This document shows positions 11,227 through 22,049 of a stretch of DNA of 60,000 nucleotides, piece after piece; within the stretch, counting starts at the first letter, position 1; each line of letters starts with the position of its first letter. The translations under genes were made by a program, and so were the position numbers. The stretch is taken from NCBI RefSeq assembly GCF_026151205.1, contig NC_087074.1, positions 11,133,226 through 11,193,225 of the forward strand. Reading direction: 5' to 3'. Source of the stretch: Bolinopsis microptera. Taxonomy: Eukaryota; Ctenophora; Tentaculata; Lobata; Bolinopsidae. The notes under the pieces are model-generated. The model was given only the letters and a program-made list of their open reading frames with translations, was not told where the DNA came from and did no database searches.

Positions 11227-12423
11227 TCACATGATAGCCCATGTGGTCTTTTGCCACGAGTCTGCTTCAGGTGAGAGCTGAGTGTTTATTTTAGGAAGTA
11301 ACTGCTTGATATACAGTGATTGCCAGATCATTCGGTCTGCATAATCCTTACATACTTTGAGGACTTCAAATTTAAATGGTTCGATAGGAATTTCTTTTAT
11401 TTCAGGGTGTGACATGAGATAATGTTTCCCCATGGCCGTCTTGTTATTTTTATTCCTTACAGATTTTAGGTGTTCCCAGCATCTGTTGCGTTTGAACCTG
11501 CCTGTTTCACCACAGTACTTTGCATTGCAGATATTACATGTCAGTTTGTACGCTATGTTCTTCTGCATACATAGATCATCACAATCATAGCACTTTGAAG
11601 CACTCTGTTTGTTATATGGTGTAGGGTGTAGTGCTGATCTAGTGAGTATCTCTCCCAGTTTCTTGTCCGGATAAAATGATACTTTGGTTTTGTCCAATAG
11701 ATCATTTTGACGTAGAATCTGATATACTTTCCGTTTGTGGTATTCATTAACATATGGGAGGCTTAGGTACTGTGTGATTCTCAGTCGTGTCTGGTTAGGT
11801 GGTTTATCTTTGTTTATTTCCCTCGTCAACCTCTCTATAACACTGGGTGTAAAATCGTTGGAGAGTAACATGTCTTTGATTTTATTTACACCACGTTGTT
11901 TGAATTCGTCTGTAGACCCGTTTCTCACTGCTCTTAACAACTCGTTCCTAGCACTATTCATAATAGTACTTCTCGGATGTCCAGAGTTGTAGTTGAGGAA
12001 TATGCCCAAACTTGTCGGTTTTATGAAGAGTTCGAATTGTGGTTTATCTGAGTTCTCTTGCAAGTGGATAGTGAGGTCTAAGAAGTCTATTTGTTTAGGG
12101 TTAGCTTCATATGTGAACTGAATTTTCGGGTTAAGCGTGTTAACATACTTAAAGAGTTGACTGACGTCATTTTCTGTTCCTTCCCCTATAGTGATACAGT
12201 CATCAACATACCTGTTCCAGCAATACACAGGCATGAGATTTGATGGTCTATCTCCTGGTTCAGCTTCACTGTATGTGAAATCTTGTTCCAGTAATGGTTT
12301 CTCTACTGTCAAGTATACGTAAATGATGGCAAATGGTGGGGCTAGTTTTACTCCCATCCCTAGTCCTTCCGTTTGTCTATAGAATTGTTCATCAAATCTA
12401 AAATATGCAGACTGAGTCAGTTT
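11227..12423 (-). mobile_element. Penelope-like retroelement, 5'-truncated (RT plus GIY-YIG)
   Basis: An open frame of about 380-400 codons encodes the end of a reverse transcriptase and a C-terminal endonuclease. It has the TEGLGMGVKLAPP block, RYVDD (RT motif C) near 12200, a linker with CYDCDDLC, then YKLTCNICNAKYCGETGR followed by the basic RNRCWEHLKS, the GIY-YIG nuclease layout of Penelope-like elements. The frame extends upstream of the first ATG (KLTQSAYFRFDEQFYRQ) to a TGA near 12433, where homology ends, so the RT N-terminus is missing. The rest is free of stops, suggesting a fairly young copy. Confidence 0.88.
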
Positions 12424-12508
12424 TAATTTTATGTTTCATTGGGCTGTATGGGATGGATATTTTGTTGATGTGATTAAAACTTTCTTTTAAGGAATACTCC
12501 TAGCTAAC

Positions 12509-13418
12509 TACCTTATCGGACCTTATTTGGACGGACGTTAATTGAACGCTGGATCGAGCAAGAGGCCCTAATATAACGTTCATCTTAATGTCCGTTCAAA
12601 TAAAGTCCGTTCATTTAAGGTCCGTATAAGTTAAAGTCCGTTGAAATTTTTTCAAAAATTCTAACTTTTCGTCCAGAATATGACAACTATGAGAACTTTA
12701 TTATGCCGTAAGTTAACAACGGAACGGTTCTCCTTGGTCTGCCGGAGGCACAGAAAACTTTACTGGTATATGATGTTTTCAAGGGTCACTTGGCGAAAAA
12801 AGTTAACGAAATTATGGTAGTCAATGACATAGTTCATGAGCTAGTCCCCGCCAACATGACAAACTTGTTCTAGGCTATAGATATTATTATTACGGTAAAT
12901 CGTTGTGCCAAGGACATTGTCCGACGTTGTTATAGTTCATATTACTCTGGGGAGGTAATGAAACAGTGCTAGGAAAGCTCCACGTGATGTTAAGGTTAAC
13001 CTAAAGTTGTCTAAGATAAAACCACTTCACGCCGAATGGCTTGAAAAAGTTAACACTGAAATGCAGGACCGGGGTAGTTTCATAAAAAAAGGTTTCCATA
13101 AAGCTAAAAATCACTGATGCTTTAAGCATGGACTATTTAGTATTTCATGCACGAAAACCCATTTGATGAAGATGATGTGATATTAGACACTGATCATGTA
13201 CACATATTTTAAAATGTTTACTGCTGAACGACTGCTTTTCTTACTTACTGTATAAAAAATGGATTTAAAAATCGTTTGCTGAAATAAAAAAACGTAAAAA
13301 AAAAGAAAAAGAATTCGGATTTTTGATGGCTTTGAATGCCTTCTAGCGTTCATATTAATGTCCGTTCATAATTATGTCCGTTCATTTAATGTCCGTCCAA
13401 ATAAGGTCCGATAAGGTA
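12509..13418 (+). mobile_element. pogo-like DDE transposon, decayed (12511-13416)
   Basis: Perfect 26-bp terminal inverted repeats begin CCTTATCGGACCTTATTTGG and end GGACGGAC at 12511-12536, mirrored at 13391-13416, flanked by TA on both sides. Subterminal GTCCGTTCA repeats lie inside both ends. The middle (about 12725-13060) holds broken pieces of a DDE_1 (pogo/jerky-type) transposase on the plus strand: LLVYDVFKGHLAKKV, then VPANMTNLF, then a final block like LSKIKPLHAEWLEK. Stops and frameshifts separate them. TA duplication and the DDE_1 blocks agree on a Tc1/mariner-pogo assignment. Confidence 0.85.
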
Positions 13419-13879
13419 TCTCTGATAAATACGCAGATAGCAGAATTAAACATGCCAGAAACACATGTATTTCTCAATTTCTGCCAGATCCTGCTTACTT
13501 GCTTATCCTGACATATAAATATAATAGTATGTACTTGACAGGGATCAGCTACACGGGATTTCCGACTTTTAACTATCAGTCCAAAGTATCTTAAATGATA
13601 ATTTCAATAAATCTGTGTGTGTAGGAAATTTCCGAGCGGCTATATGAAAAAATAATAGTCGTGGTACAGAGTGTACGGACCTTATGATCATGGAATGCGG
13701 TGCCTAATAATGACCTAATTATCCATGAAAACTGATTATGCGATTATGTGTTACTGGCTCAGCGGGTTAATCATCCTACCCTTTTTAACTGCGGCAGTGA
13801 AATCCCGACCGAAGTGATTAAAAGTTAAATCGACTTTTAATTAACGGGTTAAAGTATATTACATATTCTAAACATTTTG

Positions 13880-13998
13880 TTGCATTAATGTAGTCTTAAA
13901 CGAGTTTGTTGAATTAATGTTGTTTTAAATGAATTTGTTGTCTTAATGTTGTCTTAATGTTGTCTTATTGTTATCTTAATGTTGTCTTATTGTTGCAT
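13880..13998 (+). repeat. 12-bp minisatellite (TTAATGTTGTCT)n
   Basis: Degenerate tandem copies of TTAATGTTGTCT with TTATTGTT variants; no coding potential. Confidence 0.75.
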
Positions 13999-14063
13999 CG
14001 GTGTTCGTGCAAGTGGCCCGCGATAGATTGCTAATCTAATATGAAGACTATGGCTTGTGACTG

Positions 14064-14574
14064 CAAGGTCAAAAGAAAATCGCGATTATTTAGGTCAAAA
14101 ATCGCGGCGACAAGCCAAACTAGGCAAAATCGTGGCGAAAATATCGAAAATCGTAGCAAAAGATAATGTATTTGCACGAATAGAATTATGGATTATGGGT
14201 AAACTGGTTTGTAGGGTTATGACTTGCTAGTTGGTTTGTGTGTACGACTTATAAAAAAGTAGAGGTGGCGGCATGTTGCCAGCATTATGGTATCCTTTGT
14301 ATACAAAACTTATACGTTTTTCACTATCACTATGTTCGTAGAAATATTTCCTTTACCCTCGTGAGTTTTTGTCCATATTGTGTTCGCAAAGGTATGTTAT
14401 AAAGTTATAATATAAGATATAAATTAATTGTCTTAACAATTGATCAGTGTTCTCATTGTTCCAAATTTCACTAACAAATTTGTCGCGGAGATTGGGAAAA
14501 ATTGCAATTCCGCACGTGCCGCGATTCCGCACGTACCGCGATTCCGCACGTGCCGCGATTTCCTTTTGACCTTG
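14064..14574. mobile_element. hAT-type MITE (long family member)
   Basis: Inverted ends CAAGGTCAAAAGAAAATCGC (left) and GCGATTTCCTTTTGACCTTG (right) bound 511 bp. The same ends, with CAGGGAC in place of CAAGGTC, define the 138-bp element at 49080-49217, which has a perfect 8-bp duplication. Here no clean duplication is visible, so this copy is older. Near the right end are three tandem copies of ATTCCGCACGTGCCGCG (about 14508-14560). Confidence 0.75.
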
Positions 14575-14784
14575 CTGTTGTGAGATAACAGATCCCAAAG
14601 CTGAAAGCTGTATGTGAAGCTTGGTCAGAATATCAATCTGCGTCGTAGACACGTCTGCAGATGATGTCTATTTCGTCTAGTCTAGTCTATTAGACTCTAC
14701 AGTCTACGTAAATAGACTGTTTTGGGAAAATGACAGTTTGAAGGATCTCATGCAATACATGACAATCAACGTCCTTACTAACAT

Positions 14785-15000
14785 CATTGTCGGTGCCGTA
14801 GCTCAGTGGTTATGGTATCCACGTTGGCAGAGGTCCCTGGTTCGAACCCCGCTCGTGGCGAAAATTATACAAATGGTATCTCTCAGTTCTATCTGCGAGA
14901 TCGGTCTAGTTATCCACCAAGCTGCAATTGGTACAGGGCGTAGGCCTTGGAAACTACTAATTAATTTATGGCTGCTGTGATGGGCTCCTCGTGCAGAAAT
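14785..15000 (+). mobile_element. tRNA-derived SINE (head at 14792-14861)
   Basis: An A box-like TAGCTCAGTGGTTA (14799-14812) and a canonical B box GGTTCGAACCCC (14839-14850) sit at tRNA spacing. The acceptor arms do not pair, so a functional tRNA gene is unlikely. A non-tRNA body follows to about 14980. Its far end is uncertain. Confidence 0.55.
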
Positions 15001-15063
15001 GCATGTTAATATCTATCAAATCGCTTACACTCGTGTGAGCTTGGAGAAGTATCATGGGCGGGC

Positions 15064-15076
15064 GTTGCCAGGTAAC
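15064..15076. promoter_or_regulatory. RFX X-box-like palindrome
   Basis: GTTGCCAGGTAAC is a perfect inverted half-site pair (GTTGCC/GGTAAC) with a one-base spacer, matching the RFX X-box seen at cilium genes. No flanking promoter or first exon could be established. Confidence 0.35.
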
Positions 15077-15079
15077 CAT

Positions 15080-16240
15080 GGCTATTCCGTGAATGGAATT
15101 AGCTTCGTATTTTTTGTTTTTATTTTCTTTACTAACATCAAGTGAAGATCGGACATTGCAAAATATATAGTCAGGAAACTGGCCATAAACTTTAAACTGT
15201 TTCAGTCTTCATAGTGTTACTATATAGTGCTGTTACTGCTGTATAGTGTTAACATAGCTGTTACTGCTGCATAACTATTAACTATATCACAATTCAGAGT
15301 CATGCGAGCAAATATCACAGTAAATCTTGTTTTTTTTAATAACACGATATTATAATATTTCCTGTTCTATCACATAAACACATAATGGTGATAAATATTT
15401 CCAGTTTTTAACCGTTAATCCGGGAATTTTTTCTCCCGTCCCGTTCGAAGAAGAGGAAGACAATAGATTAAGAAGAAGAAGAAAATGATGACTAGAATTA
15501 GAGAAGCAAATAGCGTATTCTATGTGGTGGTCGAAGTAAAATACTTCTTCTGTAAGACGCTCAGAGGACGCAGTAATCGATTTTTCAGACATTATTAGTG
15601 GAAGACGGAGGTGGACAATTTTATTTGGAGAGTTCAGAAAAACAATTCAACGGCTCAATGGTAATGTTAAACGCTTGCTACAAACAAGCAATGATAAGTT
15701 ACGACAGTCAATAGGGTGCGTACTCTATAATACTTAGAGACTTAGATTCTTATTATTAAACATGGGTAGCTCATAATGTGGGAACTGCAGATATACGTAT
15801 GAGATTGATGCATCCTAGCATAATATTAACTTGATTCAGTTCACATTTTTCAGTAGCTTAATTAACGAGCGGTCTGTAGACTTTGTGACTAAAATTATAT
15901 TCAATGTTAATTCTTTAACAAAATTTCGAAGCTAAGTTAGAATTGATTGCACACAAAATTATCACTAACTAAAGATCTAAAGTATCTTATATCATACATT
16001 TTTATTGTAAAATAATCTAGCAAATAAACTGTTAAAATCAATATCAATCATTCAACTCCATTGCGATTCCATTTTATTCAAGTTTTTATCGCAAGACAAC
16101 AATGTATACAGAAAATAAAAGCCAGCTAGTCCCAAACAAGACCATGGTTACTCTGCGACAGAAAAACTCTTCCTTCATATTCAGTAGAAATACCACCACA
16201 CAGTCCCAATCATGAGATTGCAGTCACTAATAACCAAACA
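15080..16240. other. No gene seen
   Basis: AT-rich non-coding sequence. The longest frames are short and show no domain signal or splice context. Confidence 0.45.
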
Positions 16241-16248
16241 AAACCACT

Positions 16249-16467
16249 TCAAACCTCATCAACATTTACCTCCCCGTATTCCAGAAACTTATCCTCGTAG
16301 CGTCGGGGGTTATAACTCCCGATCAGCCGACACAGCGGGGAACACACATCCAGCAAGCCAAAGAAAAAGAGAACCCCTATCCCGAACACAAAGACCATGA
16401 GAGCCACCGTGTTAGAACCTGATCCAGCACCAGGTTCCTGGTGAACTGGTAGGGTGATGTTGGTCAT
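16249..16467 (-). CDS. Small single-pass membrane protein, paralogue A (72 aa)
   Basis: ATG to stop gives 72 residues: a short N-terminus with an N-glycosylation sequon (NIT, residues 3-5), a hydrophobic segment at about residues 22-42, and a conserved C-terminal block CSPLCRLIGSYNPRRYEDKF ending LEYGEV. The frame at 16914-17123 shares this block (PPLCRL-TSYNPRRYED---KYGDV) and the membrane segment but differs elsewhere, the pattern expected of selection on a duplicated gene. The sequon suggests the N-terminus is outside and the conserved tail inside. I do not recognise the family. Upstream exons are possible but not needed. Confidence 0.65.
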   Translation of the reverse strand: MTNITLPVHQEPGAGSGSNTVALMVFVFGIGVLFFFGLLDVCSPLCRLIGSYNPRRYEDKFLEYGEVNVDEV

Positions 16468-16530
16468 GCTCAGTGGTACTACCAGTGGTGATAGTCGTGA
16501 TCAGCAGAACAACAAAAGAAAACAGCTCAC

Positions 16531-16788
16531 TTAGAAAAGAGAAACTAAGATAATTGACGCCTGAGAACGGTAGAGCCGAGGTCTGTACAGTAATACTAAC
16601 ATAACACCAGAACTTAATAACGCTGCAATGACTGTGAGGGAGTGAGTCACCTGCTGAAATAATATTTCGTTCTGATGAGAGCGTGAATCGTTCAGGGGAT
16701 TACTGACTTTATACTGCATACCACATAGGATAACTCCGCAGTCATTCCTGGTACTACTGACTTTATACTCTGCAAGACCGCACCACAC
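16531..16788 (-). CDS. Putative exon or small membrane protein between the paralogues
   Basis: The minus strand has a good acceptor (GTCTTGCAG) before a frame reading EYKVSSTRNDCGVILCGMQYK, then a hydrophobic stretch (SLTVIAALLSSGVMLVLLY) and a short basic tail (RPRLYRSQ). It looks like an extracellular stub plus one membrane span. An ATG 7 codons upstream of the acceptor also opens the frame. Whether it is an independent gene or part of a spliced gene is unclear. AGTATAAAGTCAGTA is repeated in it, so some of it may be recent duplication. Confidence 0.35.
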   Translation of the reverse strand: MWCGLAEYKVSSTRNDCGVILCGMQYKVSNPLNDSRSHQNEILFQQVTHSLTVIAALLSSGVMLVLLYRPRLYRSQASIILVSLF

Positions 16789-16913
16789 GAGGAGTATGGC
16801 TCAGCTGGTCTCTCTGTAATGGTCTGTCTACAGAGCAACAGCACCGTGTCATGATGTCATAATAATCACTACATCACTAAAGCTCTTGATAATCTGTCTC
16901 TCTACAGATCCAC

Positions 16914-17123
16914 TCACACGTCCCCATACTTCAGAGCTCTGTCCTCGTATCTACGAGGGTTGTAGCTCGTAGCCAGTCTGCAGAGAGGCGGGCAGATCTC
17001 CATCAGGAAGAAAAAAATTAAGCATGCCACTCCCACGCCGAATATAAAGAGGGTCAGCATGTCCGTGGAGGCTATCTCGTCCTCGTGCGGTGGTGTCGTC
17101 AAAGTCTGCTTCATAGTGATCAT
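16914..17123 (-). CDS. Small single-pass membrane protein, paralogue B (69 aa)
   Basis: ATG to stop gives 69 residues: polar N-terminus (MITMKQTLTTPPHEDE), a hydrophobic segment at about residues 23-43 (LFIFGVGVACLIFFFLMEI), then PPLCRLATSYNPRRYEDR and a KYGDV end. Its C-terminal block is clearly homologous to that of the 16249-16467 frame, about 0.65 kb away on the same strand, so the two are tandem duplicates. Conservation is strongest just after the membrane span, pointing to a functional cytoplasmic motif. Family unknown. Confidence 0.65.
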   Translation of the reverse strand: MITMKQTLTTPPHEDEIASTDMLTLFIFGVGVACLIFFFLMEICPPLCRLATSYNPRRYEDRALKYGDV

Positions 17124-17529
17124 ACCTTCGGCTAGATAATAGATATTTGCTTAGCATCACGTATCATGAAACTATGGATCAATTTAACAAAAATATGGTC
17201 AAGATTTAAAATGGCTTATGATGCCTTTATATGCTACCACACTGTCGCTTGCGTGCACAAAAGTCAAAAGTCTAATTATTTCGGTTACGTTAGAATATCG
17301 GCCAGGAAAAGATGGTCGCAGAATCGGAAATTGGTCCAATCTTTATCTATACCTCCTAAAACATACCATCGACGTTTAAAACATTTGAATTTAAACAAAA
17401 AACAGTTGATCAGGTTGTCATATTGTCATATTTTTAAAGCATCTAATCGTCGTGATCATTAGCAAACGAAAAATGACGCACCAAATGACAAGATAAGTGA
17501 ATTTTTAATAAACTTAGAGAATTATATTT

Positions 17530-17760
17530 CTATAAAATATTTAAGTAAACTACCCGCTCACTAACAGCCATAACCAGACCTATACACACTAAACATTTAA
17601 AACAGTAAAGATATACACTAAGAACAAGAAGCTGTAGAGCAGTGTGTTTGATACTAGATACACCAGAGCCACACAGCAAGGATGGAGGTGTTGGTCCAGA
17701 AACTATCCTAACAGGTGCCTCACAGAACCCGTCTTCAAGTCTATTTTTATTCTCAGCCAT
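17530..17760 (-). CDS. Possible small membrane protein (76 aa)
   Basis: ATGGCTGAG in fair start context opens 76 residues with a polar first half (MAENKNRLEDGF...) and a long hydrophobic second half (about residues 40-68). It lies on the same strand just upstream of the two paralogues and could be another member of the cluster, but it lacks their conserved C-terminal block. Coding status is uncertain. Confidence 0.28.
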   Translation of the reverse strand: MAENKNRLEDGFCEAPVRIVSGPTPPSLLCGSGVSSIKHTALQLLVLSVYLYCFKCLVCIGLVMAVSERVVYLNIL

Positions 17761-18011
17761 GCTACAGAGCCCACAGTTTTACATGTAAAATTACACATCA
17801 TATTTCACGAACCCCAGGTTTAAGTGTTCATAAACACATCGAAGATATGGCGAAGTGACAGGCTGAGTGTCGTTCTGTAAAACATATTTGGATACAGTTT
17901 GCGGTGGTTCACTGGCAACATATAAAGATATAAGTGTGGTGGGTGCGAAATTACAAGCTATTGCATAATTCTAATATTGCACTTTTTGCATCATCAGCCG
18001 TTATTTGTTCT

Positions 18012-20044
18012 ATTAAAGGACCAGTTAACTGAAAAATTTGTAGTCTCCAATTTGGCTAAGATTTAAATCAGCTGTGACAAACTGGTAAAGAATCGTATCG
18101 CCGAAAGAACCAACTCTCTAGCGTACGTGTAACGCGTGTTATTGCAATAATAAGCTGTGGCCTCGTGACGTCACGAAGTCCCTCAGTGCGCGCTGGCATA
18201 GCGTAATACGTTGCAAATGTTTATCGTTGTCATTAAAACACGTGTAACTCACTCAAATTTTAGAATTATGACTATTACCCTAGTTCTCCAAAATCCTTAT
18301 AGTTTTGGCTATCATCCTAACTAAAGGAATAGCTGATTAGATGTACAGTGCTCACGTCATGATTTTAAACAGTGATATAGGTTCTTGAACAGTGGCGGGT
18401 GAATGTACGGTTAGAAAGTTTCTGATATTACAGTTCTTATGTCATATGTGATAATTTTGGATTGTTTTCATTGCTTAATTACACAAGCAGGGAGACTGTA
18501 CCGATTATTTTTCCCCAGTCCATGAAACTCTAACGAATTTAGAAAGGATCTAGATAAGTAGGAGTTTATTCAATTCCGAGAGCAATTATATTTATAGCAT
18601 AGCGAAATTTCTAACTTTAAATCGTATGTGTCAGCCAGTACAGGAGACAAGAAGTCTGGCTACTTTACGGCCGTTCCTCTGGGACCATTAGTAGAAGTAG
18701 CTTCTATCAGAACAGTGCCGTGGGAACAGAATTCCCGCCAAAATACCCGGTCTACCAAATAGTAATAGTGATGGGAGTGTACGGTGTGCGATGTGTTTTG
18801 AATTAGACTTACGGCTTACCTAGTTGTTATCCTAATTGCATTATCATCGGTACATAACATAAATAAACTACTGGTAAGTTTAAATACCAAGTGCAAACGT
18901 GTTCAGTCAATCGACCTACTGAACAACTATAGAATTTCCAAGACCCTATTATTCTTTGGCCACATATTACGGCAGTCGGCACGATCGATTGTTAGATGGT
19001 TAAACGACCAACGTTAATCTATACAATTCTAAAACTATGAGCTAGCACTTTAATCTAAAAATACACTTTTTATATTACTCCTGATTTTTACATTTCACGT
19101 AAAACATTGTCGCCACAGGTTTATCATGGACACTAACAGCTTAATTTGAGATAAATGACTTATGAGTTTCTCTAAAGTTAACTCTAAGTCTAAAGTTGTG
19201 TTCAGTCATTTATGGACATTTATGGAAATGAACCTGCAAATGTTCAGATACTCACGAAACTTTGCACAGACCTTCCCGAAGGTATGAATAAACGATTTTC
19301 GTTTGGAGACATTTTTTTGACAGTGGAGAAAACCCAGGAGGGCCACGCCCATATTGACCCAATAACGTAATCGACCCCTTGTTTCTGAAGGTCGTAGAGA
19401 CTTCAAAATAGGCTTAAACGAAGCCGCATATGCATGTTTATATAGGAGTTATTGAGCAACACATGGCCTAAAATCCTTACTTTTCGAGAAATTCGCCAAA
19501 AACCATTTTGGGCGTGGTGCTGAGCCCATTTTCGATAGGATCGTGATAGAGTCTTTAGACAGGGTGCAAAAGAACCGGAATTAGCATATTAATATATGAC
19601 TTACGAACAAACATATGCCTTAAAGTGCTTACTTTTTCAGTTATTGGCGAAAAACTGATTTTCGGTTCCAGAAATCATGCAAAACTATGGGTATCTGGTA
19701 AATTGGGCTATGAAGGCCCTAAAGGTTTTTGAATGTGTGCAAATTGTGCAGAATAGCCATGTTTATATACAACTTATGAAGCAACATGTACCCTAAATTA
19801 CTTACTTTTCGAGTTATTCGGGGAAAACATTGTATTATGTCCATTTTCTACCTGTAAAATACAGTCTCACGAGCTCTTCTGCGCGCGCAAGGGACTTCGT
19901 GACGTCAAAATAATACAAACGCTATTTACACGCGTTAGAGAGCAGTTAGAGATTTAGGAATTTCGACTCGTTGCTTAGTTTGCTATTTGTCACAATCTGT
20001 CAAAATATGAGGATAACTTTTTTTTCAGTTAACTGGTCCTTTAA
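18012..20044. mobile_element. TTAA-flanked inverted-repeat element (18016-20040)
   Basis: AGGACCAGTTAACTGAAAAA begins at 18016 and its complement ends at 20040, both followed outward by TTAA. Imperfect inverted similarity continues for about 180 bp (CGTGACGTCACGAAGTCCC on the left, GGGACTTCGTGACGTCA on the right). The interior lacks a transposase but holds a diverged repeat of about 155-170 bp. TTAA flanks recall piggyBac-type target choice, but the ends are not a recognised piggyBac sequence. Confidence 0.75.
19425..19840 (+). repeat. Diverged ~160-bp tandem repeat inside the TTAA element
   Basis: Three copies of a block with core TTATxxxGxAxCAACAxxxxCxxTAAA, then CTTACTTTTxxAGxxATT and GCGAAAAAC, start near 19435, 19590 and 19760. 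A similar block occurs in the arms of the large inverted repeat (39485-39550). Confidence 0.5.
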
Positions 20045-21235
20045 GTTTGTGAACTTCAACTTGGCAAAATTGTGTACAATGAGATAAGATTGACATGTCC
20101 ATTAATATGGTTAGGGTCAAACGTTCTACATTAAAAACATCGGAAAGTACATAGAATAAAAAACATAATATACAGAAAAATTGTTCTTCTTAAGATTATT
20201 CTATTCTAAGAAAGTTCTTTTATATCATTATTATCAGAAGGCAAGTTAATAAATATAATGCATTGACTTATAAACAAACTTCTAACACCTAACAATAACA
20301 ATATTGCCAATTGTAAGACTCGGAACACTTTTAAGAAGAGTTCATTTAATTTTAAAATAAATCTCATTCTGAAGATTTGTGGGGATTGTTTTTTGTTTAT
20401 TATGGTGTTTTCAATTTTATTCTCATTTTCTTGTATATATACACCAATGTGTTTGATCCAATTGCCAATATAAAAAGTAAATTTACCCAAAAGTCAAAAA
20501 GTAAGTGGGTAAATTTCCTTTTTATATTGGCAATTGGGTCAGACATTCACATTACCATTGTAATTTGACTTTTGAATAATTTAATCCGATTAATCTGTTT
20601 AATGTTACGAGCTAGGATAGGGGGTTTTCATTTCGATATAAACTGTACGAGGCATTGTTATAGAGTGCAAATATATTCAATACTATATTTCAATGTGCAT
20701 TAAACATCTCACGACTAATGACAGTTAGACAATTCTTTTGTTGAATTACCCACATTTATTTTGTAGCTTTAATTGATCGTGTCATCTTACGCTCTCCAAC
20801 AAGTGCCGGCAAATATTGGCGTCTACATTCCCACTTGGGTTATAAAAGAAAATGTATAGCGTCACCGTCAAACTCTTAGTCTTACATTAATGTTCATATT
20901 AAAACAATTGACTAGACACATATTCTTATGAAGTATGAAGCTAAAAAATGTTTTATTGATTATTGATTTTGAATAAAAACTATGGTGGGAATCACGATTA
21001 TGGATGTCAGAAAAGCTGCGTTCCAAATACAGGAACTGGATCGAGTGGTACTTGATTTGACATTTGTCGGGAAGCAGTGGAATAAGCTGATACATCACAT
21101 TCTTTAATAATATCTTTGTATAGTTTTGTCAGTATTATTTCTACTTGCACTTATTTTACGAACTATTTACTTATTTTACGAACTAGAAGTAGAAACTATA
21201 CTATTGCTATAATTACTATACCTGCGTTCCAAAAA
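20045..21235. other. No gene; one 36-bp hairpin
   Basis: Non-coding. At 20455-20541 a near-perfect inverted repeat (arms about 36 bp, containing CCAATTGCCAATATAAAAAG) surrounds a short loop. A 20-bp direct duplication of TTACTTATTTTACGAACTA lies at about 21150-21185. Confidence 0.55.
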
Positions 21236-21239
21236 TAGG

Positions 21240-22049
21240 TATAGTAAAACCCCGATTTATCGCCCCCCGCCCCCCCCCCCCCCCCCTATTTACCGCAAAC
21301 CACGATTTACAGTGCAGCTATTTCCTTCCCTCAAATAGGGCTTAAGAGTCTGCCCACACTACGCCATGTGGCGACGGGCCACATGGCCCGATTAACCTAA
21401 ACACACTGTGCAACTTGGCGTGGATTTAGCAAATCCGCGTCTCTATTCAGAGGCACGGATTTCCTGCCCACACTACGCCATGTGGCGACAGGCCACATGG
21501 CGTGGGTCAAAAGGCACAGTGTGTTTAGAGCTCCTGCCATGTGGCCCGTCTATCTAAACACACTGTGCCACTTGGCGTGGATTTAGCAAGGGGAATAGAG
21601 GCACGGATTTTTAAAATCCGTGCCTCTATTCCCCGAGAGTTTCCACGCTAACTGGCGGGAGCTCTAAACACACAATGCGCAGCTCGTTGTGTGAATCCGG
21701 TGACTAGTGGCGGGAGCTCGAAACACACTGTGCCTTTTGACCCACGCCATGTGGCCCGTCGCAACATGGCGTAGTGTGGGCAGGAAATCCGTGCCTCTGA
21801 ATAGAGGCGCGGATTTGCTAAATCCACGCCGAGTGGCACAGTGTGTTTACTGTTTAGGTTAATCGGGCCATGTGGCGTGACTACTTACGCCAAGTGGCAC
21901 AGTGTGTTTAGGTGAATCGGGCGATGTGGGCAGACCCTAACATGCATAATGTGAACAAACAAAACCCCGATTTACCGCAAACCCCGATTTCGCGGTTGTT
22001 TCCTCATTCCTTTTTCCCAAACTCCGCGGTAAATTGGGGTTTTACTGTA
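21240..22049. mobile_element. pogo-type foldback element packed with nested hairpins (21242-22047)
   Basis: Ends TAGTAAAACCCCGATTTATC (left) and, reversed, CAGTAAAACCCCAATTTACC are flanked by TA. The 118-bp copy at 57842-57959 has the same ends. The interior from 21348 to 21936 is a second palindromic unit bounded by GTCTGCCCACA and TGTGGGCAGAC, made of many inverted copies of GCCATGTGGC, ACACACTGTGCC and GCACGGATTT modules. At its centre (21590-21634) is a perfect hairpin with 22-bp arms. No transposase is present. Confidence 0.75.

Noticed and set aside
12720-13130. A host gene with a DDE domain
   Set aside because: Several stops and frameshifts interrupt it and it lies between pogo-type inverted repeats, so it is a dead transposase.
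14792-14861. Functional tRNA gene
   Set aside because: The A and B boxes are good, but the acceptor arms do not pair and a non-tRNA body follows, as in SINEs.
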